A DNA stretch of 64,000 nt from Pseudarthrobacter sp. PS3-L1. GTDB lineage: Bacteria; Actinomycetota; Actinomycetes; Actinomycetales; Micrococcaceae. Under the pieces are notes generated by a model. The model ran no database searches. It saw nothing but the letters and a program-made list of their open reading frames with translations, and was not told where the DNA came from. This document shows, piece after piece, positions 15,643 through 23,433 of the stretch (position 1 is its first letter; every line of letters begins with the position of its first letter). The position numbers were made by a program, and so were the translations under genes. The DNA lies in the NCBI RefSeq assembly GCF_030063285.1, contig NZ_JASISU010000003.1, positions 248,001 to 312,000 of the forward strand, written 5' to 3'.

Positions 15643-17658
15643 GTGACGCAGCTCATCACTACCGACCTGGTCGAGCTTGACCAGAACCTGGGCTCCTCGC
15701 CCGAGGATGTGATCCGCCACCTGGCCAGCAAAGTTGCTGCCACAGGCCGCGCATCCGAGGTTGAGGGCCTGTTCGCAGACGCCTTTGCCCGCGAGCAGAA
15801 AACTGCCACAGGCATTCCCGGCGGGATCGCCATCCCGCACTGCCGCTCTACTGCAGTCAACGAGCCAACACTGGCCATGGCACGGCTGTCGCACCCAGTG
15901 GATTTCGGGGCCAAGGACGGCCCTGCGGACCTCATTTTCTTCATTGCAGCACCGGACGGCGCAGACCAGGAGCACCTCAAGCTGCTCTCCAAGCTGGCCC
16001 GCTCCCTGATCAAAAAGGACTTCGTGGCTTCGCTGCGGTCTGCTGGTTCCCGCGAGGAGATCGTGGCACTGGTGGACGGCGCCCTGGCTGACAAGCCTGC
16101 CGCCCACGCCGCACCGGCCGCTGCCCCCACTGGTGGCGCAGCTCCCCGCCGCATTGTTGCCGTGACAGCATGCCCCACCGGCATCGCCCACACCTACATG
16201 GCAGCCGATTCCCTGGTTGCAGCAGCCAAGGAAATGGGAGTTGACCTCCAGGTAGAGACCCAGGGATCATCAGGGGCCAAGCCGCTTGACCCTGCAGTCA
16301 TCGCCGCCGCGGACGCAGTGATCTTCGCTGTGGACGTGGACGTTCGTGGCAAGGAGCGCTTTGCAGGCAAGCCACTGATCTCCGCTCCGGTCAAGCGGGG
16401 GATTGACGAGCCCGGCAAAATGGTCCAGGAAGCCCTGGACGCCGTAGGGAACCCGAACGCCCGCCGTGTTGCAGCCGGCTCCGGTTCCGCAGCCGAGGAC
16501 ACCTCCACTGCCGGCGGTGAGCACATCGGCCAGAAGCTGAAGAAGGCGCTCCTCACCGGCGTCAGCTACATGATTCCGTTTGTTGCCGGTGGAGGCCTGC
16601 TCATTGCGCTCGGCTTCCTGCTCGGTGGCTACCTCATCACGGACTTTGCTGATGCGATTGTCACTGACAACAACCTCTTCAACCTGCCTACTGAATTCCC
16701 TGATGGTGCACTGGGCCCGCTGGGTGCGTACATCGGAGCGGTCTTCTTCAAGATTGGCGCCCTGTCCATTGGCTTCCTGGTCCCGGCACTTGCCGGCTAC
16801 ATTGCCTACGGCATTGCTGACCGCCCCGGTATTGCTCCTGGCTTCACCGCAGGTGCCGTTGCCGGCTTCATGGGCGCAGGCTTCCTGGGCGGCCTCGTCG
16901 GTGGCCTGCTGGCAGGCGTCATTGCCTACTGGATTGGTACCTGGAGCGTTCCGCGTTGGCTGCGTGGCCTGATGCCCGTGGTCATCATTCCGCTGCTTGC
17001 CTCGATTGTTGCATCCGGCCTGATGTTCCTGGTCCTTGGCGGACCGATCGCAGCACTGACTGTTGCCCTGAACGACTGGCTCTCCGGCATGACCGGCGCC
17101 TCGGCAGTCTTCCTAGGCATCATCCTGGGCCTCATGATGTGCTTCGACCTTGGTGGCCCCGTCAACAAGGTGGCCTATTCCTTCGCTGTCGCCGGGCTGG
17201 GTGCCGGAAGCATCATCGACAACCCCGCTCCCCTGCAGATCATGGCAACCGTCATGGCTGCGGGCATGGTTCCTCCGCTGGCAATGGCCCTGGCAACCAC
17301 CCTGGACAAGAAGCGCTTCACTGCCGCCGAGCACGAAAACGGCAAGGCAGCATGGCTGCTGGGCGCCTCCTTCATCTCCGAAGGTGCCATCCCGTTTGCA
17401 GCTGCAGACCCACTGCGCGTGATCCCCGCCAGCATGCTCGGAGGAGCCATCACCGGTGCTATGACCATGGCATTCGGCGTCACCTCACAGGCACCGCACG
17501 GAGGAATCTTCGTCTTCTTCGCCATCGGTAACGTCTGGCTGTTCATCCTGTCCATCGTGGTCGGAACAGTCGTCACTGCCCTGTCACTGCTGGCGCTGAA
17601 GCGTTGGGCAGTAAAGAACCGGGCTGCTACGGTTGAAGCCGTTCCGGTGACCGTCTAA
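15643..17658 (+). CDS. fruA: Fructose-specific PTS enzyme IIABC
   Basis: This fused PTS permease has 671 residues in the order A-B-C. The IIA domain (about 1-150) has the phospho-His site GIAIPHCRST. The IIB domain (about 165-265) begins IVAVTACPTGIAHTYMAAD with the phospho-Cys. The IIC domain (about 290-665) has eight or more membrane segments and the GGPVNK motif. The GTG at 15643 is the start because GAAAGGA lies just upstream and residues match the IIA start; an upstream in-frame extension only overlaps fruK. It imports fructose with phosphorylation at C1, using phosphate from HPr encoded next. Confidence 0.95.
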   Translation: MTQLITTDLVELDQNLGSSPEDVIRHLASKVAATGRASEVEGLFADAFAREQKTATGIPGGIAIPHCRSTAVNEPTLAMARLSHPVDFGAKDGPADLIFFIAAPDGADQEHLKLLSKLARSLIKKDFVASLRSAGSREEIVALVDGALADKPAAHAAPAAAPTGGAAPRRIVAVTACPTGIAHTYMAADSLVAAAKEMGVDLQVETQGSSGAKPLDPAVIAAADAVIFAVDVDVRGKERFAGKPLISAPVKRGIDEPGKMVQEALDAVGNPNARRVAAGSGSAAEDTSTAGGEHIGQKLKKALLTGVSYMIPFVAGGGLLIALGFLLGGYLITDFADAIVTDNNLFNLPTEFPDGALGPLGAYIGAVFFKIGALSIGFLVPALAGYIAYGIADRPGIAPGFTAGAVAGFMGAGFLGGLVGGLLAGVIAYWIGTWSVPRWLRGLMPVVIIPLLASIVASGLMFLVLGGPIAALTVALNDWLSGMTGASAVFLGIILGLMMCFDLGGPVNKVAYSFAVAGLGAGSIIDNPAPLQIMATVMAAGMVPPLAMALATTLDKKRFTAAEHENGKAAWLLGASFISEGAIPFAAADPLRVIPASMLGGAITGAMTMAFGVTSQAPHGGIFVFFAIGNVWLFILSIVVGTVVTALSLLALKRWAVKNRAATVEAVPVTV

Positions 17659-17728
17659 CGGTCCGTCCACAACCGCTGAAAACGGCGCTGCAGCCAGTCC
17701 AGGCCAGCCCATCACAAAGGAGCACACA

Positions 17729-18004
17729 ATGTCCGAACGTAAAGCCACAGTTGCCAGCCGTGTAGGCCTGCACGCCCGCCCGGCCGCCATCTTCGCGGAA
17801 GCGGCAGGCGAGTATGACCTCGAGATCACCATTGCCAGCGAGGGTGAGCCCGCGGATGAGGCCATGGATGCTGCCAGCATCCTTTCCCTCATGAGTCTGG
17901 GAGCTTCACACGGCGATGTTGTGGTGCTCCGCGCCGAGGGTTCCGGTGCTGACGAGGCCCTGGACCGCCTGGTTGCCATCCTCGAAACGGATCACGACGC
18001 CTAG
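17729..18004 (+). CDS. ptsH: Phosphocarrier protein HPr
   Basis: HPr of 91 residues. The active-site histidine lies in RVGLHARPAA and the region equivalent to the regulatory Ser46 reads SILSLMSLGA. It carries phosphate from enzyme I to enzyme IIA of sugar permeases. A good ribosome site (AAAGGAG) lies upstream, 70 bp after fruA, and a hairpin follows the stop. Enzyme I is not in this window. Confidence 0.95.
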   Translation: MSERKATVASRVGLHARPAAIFAEAAGEYDLEITIASEGEPADEAMDAASILSLMSLGASHGDVVVLRAEGSGADEALDRLVAILETDHDA

Positions 18005-18028
18005 TATCCTTCTGCAGCGTTGCACGCG

Positions 18029-18063
18029 CGGCCGGTCCCTGACATAGCGTCAGGTGGCCGGCC
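18029..18063 (+). terminator. Hairpin after ptsH, likely operon terminator
   Basis: The arms CGGCC...CCTGAC and GTCAGG...GGCCG pair around ATAGC, with a small internal bulge, starting 25 bp after the ptsH stop. GC content is high and no T tract follows, so termination efficiency is uncertain. Confidence 0.55.
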
Positions 18064-18083
18064 GCCGTCGTTAATCCCCGAGG

Positions 18084-18171
18084 TCGCGGGAGCGGCACCG
18101 GGTCGCGGGAGCGCTCCCGCGAAACGGTGCCTGTCCCGCGAGACGGCGCCTGTCCCGCGAGATCGGCGCAG
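18084..18171. repeat. 29-bp long inverted repeat plus a third tandem unit
   Basis: The arms 18084-18112 and 18113-18141 are complementary at 25 of 29 positions, with no loop beyond the central GAGCGCTC. The right arm continues as a roughly 20-bp tandem unit: GTCCCGCGAGACGGCGCCT followed by GTCCCGCGAGATCGGCGCA. The motif TCCCGCGA (or TCGCGGGA) occurs five times. It lies in the gap between ptsH and the next gene and resembles a REP-like or other mobile palindromic unit. Confidence 0.7.
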
Positions 18172-18240
18172 GGCGGCGGCTGAACCTAGGCTCCTGCTAG
18201 GCTCCGGAGGGCACGGAACCATCCATTGTTAGGGGAAACA

Positions 18241-18972
18241 ATGACTGCAGGACCTGCTCCATCACTGGGCACCTGGCGCCGCCCGACCACTTTCAAGGTC
18301 CTTCGGGTAGCCAGCGCCCTGTACCTCGTAGTGATAATCGTGGTCACCCTCGCGACGGTGGCCCAATGCCTGGTTCCAGGAACAAACGTGCCCGTAACGA
18401 TTCCCCTCAAGCCCTTCTGGCCAGAACTGCCTGACGGCGTTGAGGTTGTTCGGGACTCGCCCGTCGAGGTGGTGGGCGGCGGCATGATTTCCGCAGACGT
18501 CACCCTGGCAAACCTCGGCTGGGACGTCCGGGTGCTCTTGGCCTTGGCCCATCTGGTGCAGGGTGCACTGGCTGTCATGGCAGGCCTTGTCGGTTTCCGT
18601 ATGGGAGGACTGTTCCGCTACCCCGGACAGACAATCTTTGTGCCCGCGCTGAGCAGGATGGTCCGCCGCCTTGGTGGAGCCTTCATTGTCGTTGGCATAG
18701 GATTCCAGATCCTCATGACAGTAGCTGGCTCGGTGGCATCCGAGCAGGCGCTCCGCATCACAGGATGGAACGGACCACCGGAATCAATGACGCCCGAGGC
18801 GGCAAGCCCGGGCGGGCCGTTGGGCATCGAGCCGGCACTTGCCGGCACCGCTGTCGAGTTCTGGCCAATCGTCGTGGGTATCGCCCTGCTGGGGCTGGGA
18901 GCAATCCTGCGCCACGGTGAAACGTTGGAGCCGGATAAAACCAATGCGCACATTGCCGGAACCTTGCGCTAG
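18241..18972 (+). CDS. Uncharacterised four-helix membrane protein (possibly DUF2975-like)
   Basis: This membrane protein of 243 residues has about four hydrophobic segments, at roughly residues 27-45, 100-120, 135-160 and 205-225. A periplasmic-looking loop of about 55 residues follows the first segment. The segment before helix 3 (FVPALSRMVRRLGGAFIVVG) and the end (AILRHGETLEPD) weakly recall DUF2975 membrane proteins. The ATG at 18241 has AGGGGAA upstream; a TTG 15 bp earlier lacks this. It stands alone on the plus strand, and no function can be assigned. Confidence 0.75.
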   Translation: MTAGPAPSLGTWRRPTTFKVLRVASALYLVVIIVVTLATVAQCLVPGTNVPVTIPLKPFWPELPDGVEVVRDSPVEVVGGGMISADVTLANLGWDVRVLLALAHLVQGALAVMAGLVGFRMGGLFRYPGQTIFVPALSRMVRRLGGAFIVVGIGFQILMTVAGSVASEQALRITGWNGPPESMTPEAASPGGPLGIEPALAGTAVEFWPIVVGIALLGLGAILRHGETLEPDKTNAHIAGTLR

Positions 18973-19045
18973 GCGACGGCGCAATCTAGCGTGAGCATTT
19001 CCCGGGCAGCAACCGCCGCCTGATGCCGATCGCAGTGGAGGACCC

Positions 19046-19321
19046 ATGCCAGCCAAGGATGCCAGTTCCAACCCGAGCATCAAGGATCCCGAGATGTACG
19101 AGGCGTTGGTCGATGATGGTGCTTCGAAGCAGAAAGCAGCACGAATTTCCAACGCAGCAGCAAAGAAGGGCCGGTCAGCTGTGGGAAAAAAGGGCGGCAG
19201 GGCTGGCGATTACGAGGACTGGACTGTTGTGGAACTTCGTGTTCGCGCCAAGGAAATTGGACTCACCGGATACTCGTCACAGAAAAAAGACGAGCTCATC
19301 TCCGCACTGCGCAATTCCTAG
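19046..19321 (+). CDS. Small basic protein with Rho-N/SAP-like C-terminal motif
   Basis: This protein of 91 residues has two parts. The N-terminal segment (KDPEMYEALVDDGASKQKAARISNAAA; positions 13-39) is a short helical motif seen in small actinobacterial proteins. The C-terminal part (WTVVELRVRAKEIGLTGYS, then KKDELISALRNS) is a Rho-N/SAP-like helix-extended-loop-helix that usually binds nucleic acid. GGAGG lies upstream. Its stop codon shares the palindrome CTAG with the stop of the convergent ku gene, so the two transcripts overlap tail to tail. A DNA-binding role near the end-joining genes is inference. Confidence 0.8.
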   Translation: MPAKDASSNPSIKDPEMYEALVDDGASKQKAARISNAAAKKGRSAVGKKGGRAGDYEDWTVVELRVRAKEIGLTGYSSQKKDELISALRNS

Positions 19322-20193
19322 CCCAACGCCCCGCTGGAATCGGTTGCGGCTTTCTTTCCTGGTCTTTGCTTGGCCGTCGTTTTTGCCGGGGGCGTCCGGC
19401 CAGATGCTGCCCTCTTCCGGTCCAGGCTCTTCTTGAGGGCTTCCATCAGGTCGATCACCTCGCCTGTGGATGCCTCGTTGTCCGTGACCCCAAAGGTCTC
19501 GTCAGTGTCGAGGGCTTCACCCTTGTCCAGTTTTGCCTCGATCAGTTGCCGCAGCTGGATCTGGTAATCGTCCGTAAAGTCACTCGGTTCAAAGTCAGCG
19601 GCCATGGACTCGACCAGCGCCGCTGACATTTCACGTTCCTGGGCAGAAACCCGGACAGTGTCCGCAAGGGCCGGGAAGTCGACCTCCCGGACCTCGTCGG
19701 ACCAGAGCAGCGCCTGCAAAACCAGGACATTGCCCCTGACCCGCAGCACCCCAAGCCTGGTCTTTTCCCGGAGGGCGAACTGCACCACAGCCACGAGGTC
19801 CGTGTCTTCCAAGGTGCGCCGCAACAGCACGTAGGCTTTGGGTGACGTGGAATCCGGTTCCAGGAAGTAACTCTTCTCGAAAGTCATGGGATCCAGCTGA
19901 TCCGACGGAACAAACTGGACCACCTCTATCTCGTGGCTGTTCTCCGCCGGAATTGCTTTGAGCTCCTCCTTGGCCAGGACCACTGTTCGGCCGTCCTCCT
20001 CGAACGCCTTGTCGATGTCCGAGTAGTCAACAATCTGGCTACAGACCTCGCAGCGACGCTGGTATCTGATACGTCCGGCGTCGGCGTTGTGGACCTGGTG
20101 CAGACTGATGTCATGATCCTCAGTGGCTCCGTAGACCTTTACCGGCACGTTCACCAGGCCGAAGGCGATGGCACCCTTCCAGATTGCTCTCAT
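19318..20193 (-). CDS. ku: Ku DNA end-binding protein
   Basis: Bacterial Ku of 291 residues. The start MRAIWKGAIAFGLVNVPVKV is the classic Ku opening, followed by the beta-barrel core (RIRYQRRCEVC, DIDKAFEEDGRTVVL) and a Lys-rich C-terminal tail (about 250-291) that in other Ku proteins aids DNA sliding and LigD recruitment. It dimerises round broken DNA ends and recruits LigD for non-homologous end joining. The ATG at 20193 is chosen because longer frames add non-Ku sequence. It is divergent from ligD, with only 40 bp between the starts. Confidence 0.96.
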   Translation of the reverse strand: MRAIWKGAIAFGLVNVPVKVYGATEDHDISLHQVHNADAGRIRYQRRCEVCSQIVDYSDIDKAFEEDGRTVVLAKEELKAIPAENSHEIEVVQFVPSDQLDPMTFEKSYFLEPDSTSPKAYVLLRRTLEDTDLVAVVQFALREKTRLGVLRVRGNVLVLQALLWSDEVREVDFPALADTVRVSAQEREMSAALVESMAADFEPSDFTDDYQIQLRQLIEAKLDKGEALDTDETFGVTDNEASTGEVIDLMEALKKSLDRKRAASGRTPPAKTTAKQRPGKKAATDSSGALG

Positions 20194-20233
20194 TCCCCAA
20201 GTGAACATCAGACATGCCGCCAGGTGAAGCCCC

Positions 20234-22720
20234 ATGTCCGCGGATAGGGCCCGGGTGCGGGTAGCTGGCCGCGAACTGATAGTGAGCAACCTCGAAAAGG
20301 TCATCTATCCGGCTGCGGGCACCACCAAAGCCGACGTCATGGCCTACTACGCGGCGGTAGCAGGCGTGCTGCTCCCGGGGACGTTCAACCGACCGGCTAC
20401 CCGGAAGCGTTGGGTCCACGGAGTCGGGACGGAGGATGCGCCAGGCGAGATGTTTTTCCAGAAGAACCTGGATGATTCCGCTCCCGGCTGGGTGTCACGG
20501 GTAGCCATTGCGCACAAGGAGCGCGAGATCCAGTATCCACTTGTCAACGACGCAGCAACGCTCGCTTGGCTGGGGCAGGTTGCTGCACTGGAAATCCACG
20601 TACCGCAGTGGCGGGTGGATTCCGGCGGGCTGCGGTTACCACCCGATCGCCTGGTCCTGGACCTGGATCCCGGTCCCGGTGCGGGTTTGGCCGAGTGCGC
20701 GCAGGTGGCCCTCCTGGCTCGCGACATCCTGCTGGACATTGGGCTGGATCCCGTGCCTGTGACCAGCGGCAGCAAGGGAATCCACCTGTATGCGGCACTG
20801 GACGGCACGCAAAATTCCGATCAGGTCTCCGCCTTTGCCCACGAACTGGCGCGGTCGCTGGAAGCGGATCACCCAGACCTGGCCCTCAGCGAGATGAAAC
20901 GTTCACTGCGCACGGGCAAAGTGCTGGTTGATTGGAGCCAGAACAGTGCGGCGAAGACAACTATTGCGCCCTATTCGCTGCGGGGCCTGCCCACACCCAC
21001 CGTCGCGGCGCCACGAACCTGGGACGAGGTCGCTGCCCCGGCGCTTGCCCAGCTGGACTACCTGACGGTGATGCAGCGGGTCACCGATGGGATTGATCCG
21101 TTGGTCAATGTCGTGCCGTTGAGTCAGCAGAATGGCGGGCCGCACAAGGGAGGCGATGACCCGCTGCACAGCTACACAGCCATGCGGGACCCGGCAAGGA
21201 CGCCAGAACCCTTTGGCGACCCGGCCACTGCCACTGTCCCTCCACCGGGGACAACGTTCGTGATCCAGGAGCATCACGCCAGCAGCCTGCACTACGACTT
21301 CCGGCTGGAGCACGACGGCGTTCTCGTCTCCTGGGCCATCCCCAAAGGCATTCCAGGCTCCAGCGGTACCAATCACCTGGCAATCCAGACCGAAGACCAT
21401 CCGCTGGCCTATGGCAGTTTTGCTGGCACCATCCCGCCCGGTGAATACGGCGCTGGAACCGTACGCATCTGGGATTCCGGCACCTACGAAACCCACAAGT
21501 GGGTCAATGGTCGCGAAGTGATCGCTACCCTGACAGGCGCACCCGACGGCGGCCTGGGCGGGAGGAGCAAATTCGCGCTGATCCGGACACGACGTCCGGG
21601 AGCTGGTGGGCAGGACGGCGGGCAGCCGCAGTGGCTGATCCACCGGATGGAGGGGGATGCACACAGGTTTCCCACAGCACGGACCGCCGGTGAAAACAGT
21701 GACACCGCACCTGACATTGCAGCCCCTCCCCTCTCGGGGAATTCTGCACCGTTGCCTACGCAGTTTGCCGATTTCGCGCCCATGCTGGCTGGCTCCGGAA
21801 GCGTCGCTGATCTTGCCAGCAGCTTGTGGCAGTACGAACTGAAGTGGGACGGGGTCCGGGCGCTGATCCACAGTGATGGGTCACGCGTCCGCATTTTCAG
21901 CCGGAGCGGCCGCGAGGTCTCTGCCACCTATCCGGAGTTTGCGGACCCCGCGCTATGGCCCCAGCATGCGTTTATTGCAGACGGCGAGATCATTGCCCTG
22001 GGAGCCCGGGGCACGCCCGACTTTGGCTTGCTTCAGGGCCGGATGAAGCTTACGGCGCCAGCTGAGATCACCTGGGGGAAACGGGAGATTCCGCTCCAGT
22101 TAATGCTGTTCGACCTGCCGTACGACGGCGGCCATGACCTTCGCGCGCTGCCTCTGGAACAGCGCCGCCTGGCATTGGAAAGGCTGATGTCCGAGGTGGA
22201 GTTCCCGGTACAGGTCTCACCCCTTCTTGACGAAGGTGTGGCGCAATTGCTGGACAGTGCCCGGGAGCTGGGCTTGGAGGGTGTTGTTGCCAAGCGACGT
22301 GGCTCGCGTTATGTCACCGGCCAACGGACTCACACTTGGCTCAAGCTCAAGGTGGAGCGGACACAGGAGGTAGTGGTTGGCGGTTGGAGGCCGGGAAACG
22401 GGGCCCGCAGCGCGACGGTGGGATCGTTGCTGGTGGGTGTTCCCGAGGACGGAGAACTCCGTTACGTGGGGCGCGTGGGATCCGGATTTACGGACCGGCA
22501 GCTGGCTGAACTCCGGAAGACGCTGGATGCCCTGGCCAGAAAAACGCCGCCGCTGACTGGAGTTCCGGCCGAGGATATGAAGGACGCCCACTGGGTGAGC
22601 GCCTCCCTGGTGGGCGAAGTGAGGTTCGGCGAATGGACCGCGACTGGCCGGCTGCGGCACCCCGTATGGCGCGGATGGCGCTTGGACAAGGCTCCGTCAG
22701 ACGTCATCCGCGAACCCTAG
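20234..22720 (+). CDS. ligD: Multifunctional ATP-dependent DNA ligase LigD (Pol-PE-Lig)
   Basis: LigD of 828 residues with domains in the mycobacterial order. The polymerase/primase domain (about 1-290) has the metal-site motif LVLDLDPGPG. The 3'-phosphoesterase domain (about 340-480) has QEHHASSLHYDFRLEHDG with the His/Asp cluster. The ligase domain (about 520-825) has the adenylated Lys in ELKWDGVRA, followed by DGEI, GVVAK and WLKLK. It fills, trims and seals ends bound by Ku. It is divergent from ku. The ligase domain looks complete. Confidence 0.96.
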   Translation: MSADRARVRVAGRELIVSNLEKVIYPAAGTTKADVMAYYAAVAGVLLPGTFNRPATRKRWVHGVGTEDAPGEMFFQKNLDDSAPGWVSRVAIAHKEREIQYPLVNDAATLAWLGQVAALEIHVPQWRVDSGGLRLPPDRLVLDLDPGPGAGLAECAQVALLARDILLDIGLDPVPVTSGSKGIHLYAALDGTQNSDQVSAFAHELARSLEADHPDLALSEMKRSLRTGKVLVDWSQNSAAKTTIAPYSLRGLPTPTVAAPRTWDEVAAPALAQLDYLTVMQRVTDGIDPLVNVVPLSQQNGGPHKGGDDPLHSYTAMRDPARTPEPFGDPATATVPPPGTTFVIQEHHASSLHYDFRLEHDGVLVSWAIPKGIPGSSGTNHLAIQTEDHPLAYGSFAGTIPPGEYGAGTVRIWDSGTYETHKWVNGREVIATLTGAPDGGLGGRSKFALIRTRRPGAGGQDGGQPQWLIHRMEGDAHRFPTARTAGENSDTAPDIAAPPLSGNSAPLPTQFADFAPMLAGSGSVADLASSLWQYELKWDGVRALIHSDGSRVRIFSRSGREVSATYPEFADPALWPQHAFIADGEIIALGARGTPDFGLLQGRMKLTAPAEITWGKREIPLQLMLFDLPYDGGHDLRALPLEQRRLALERLMSEVEFPVQVSPLLDEGVAQLLDSARELGLEGVVAKRRGSRYVTGQRTHTWLKLKVERTQEVVVGGWRPGNGARSATVGSLLVGVPEDGELRYVGRVGSGFTDRQLAELRKTLDALARKTPPLTGVPAEDMKDAHWVSASLVGEVRFGEWTATGRLRHPVWRGWRLDKAPSDVIREP

Positions 22721-22771
22721 TGGGAACGCGGAGGCGCCTTGCTGAACGGTGTGGGGTCGGTGGGTGCCGGA

Positions 22772-23041
22772 CTAGGAGGAGTGCGGCATTGGTGGGCGTC
22801 GGGTCCGGTGAACCGCCGTGACGGCAGCTTCGTGGCCCTGCCGGCCGTGCGCCGCGGAGCGCTCCTTCGGGTGCTTGTGTTTGCCGCTGCCGTCCGGCCA
22901 TTGCTGGCTTTCGGAATGCGGCGGGAGCACCTCGGAAATACTTGCTGGCGGGGCTTCCTTCATGCTGGCGCGCAGATGCTGCCCAACCTCTGGATCGAGC
23001 GACCCTGAATCATCCTGTTTTCCGGCGCTGCTGGCGGTCAT
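22772..23041 (-). CDS. Small hydrophilic hypothetical protein
   Basis: This possible protein of 89 residues is rich in Ser, Pro, His, Arg and Gln, with no hydrophobic segment and no family I recognise. The main support is a very good ribosome site: GGAAGGAAG five bases before the ATG. It is convergent with ligD, 51 bp away. A longer version from 23077 lacks such a site. Composition suggests a disordered, basic protein. An open frame on the plus strand covers the same bases but has no comparable start. Confidence 0.45.
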   Translation of the reverse strand: MTASSAGKQDDSGSLDPEVGQHLRASMKEAPPASISEVLPPHSESQQWPDGSGKHKHPKERSAAHGRQGHEAAVTAVHRTRRPPMPHSS

Positions 23042-23433
23042 TAGTCTTCCTTCCACGATGAATGAAGTGTTCACCAATGGTAGGTCTGCTGGCTCTTTTT
23101 GTCTGCATGAATTTGATGTAGGAGAGCATGTTTGGTGACGCCCCTAGAACCAGTAGACGCCTGAAAATCGATCGGAAAGGGCCTTCCAGGGTGAAGTTCG
23201 GGAACTAAATGACAAAGATCGCACAACGGTGCAGAATTAGCCGCCCTTTCCCAGTAACCATAAGGAATTTCCGCAGGAAAACGCGTGTGTATTTAGTGGT
23301 GAATAACCCGAAAAACGAGCAAAAACGCTGCCTCGGAATCGGAGAATTGACCAAAAAGGCGTAAAATTTTAGGTCTGCCCAGAGCGCGGTAGTTGCCCGC
23401 CGCAAGCAAATCACCTTCTCAGGAGCTACATCA
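23042..23433. other. Long leader region before the MHS transporter
   Basis: These 392 bases separate a possible minus-strand small gene from the MHS transporter. The stretch is clearly more AT-rich than its surroundings from about 23,060 to 23,370. TTGACC and TAAAAT occur at 23347 and 23362 but are too close together for a standard promoter. A long untranslated leader or promoter region is likely; I see no gene or clear hairpin. Confidence 0.5.

Noticed and set aside
18084..18171. The GC-rich palindrome as a tRNA or structured small RNA gene.
   Set aside because: It is a simple two-arm inverted repeat with no cloverleaf, no T-loop motif and no promoter or terminator I can see.
22739..23138. 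Plus-strand frames downstream of ligD.
   Set aside because: No good ribosome site and Cys/Trp-rich composition typical of non-coding frames; the minus-strand frame has a strong site.
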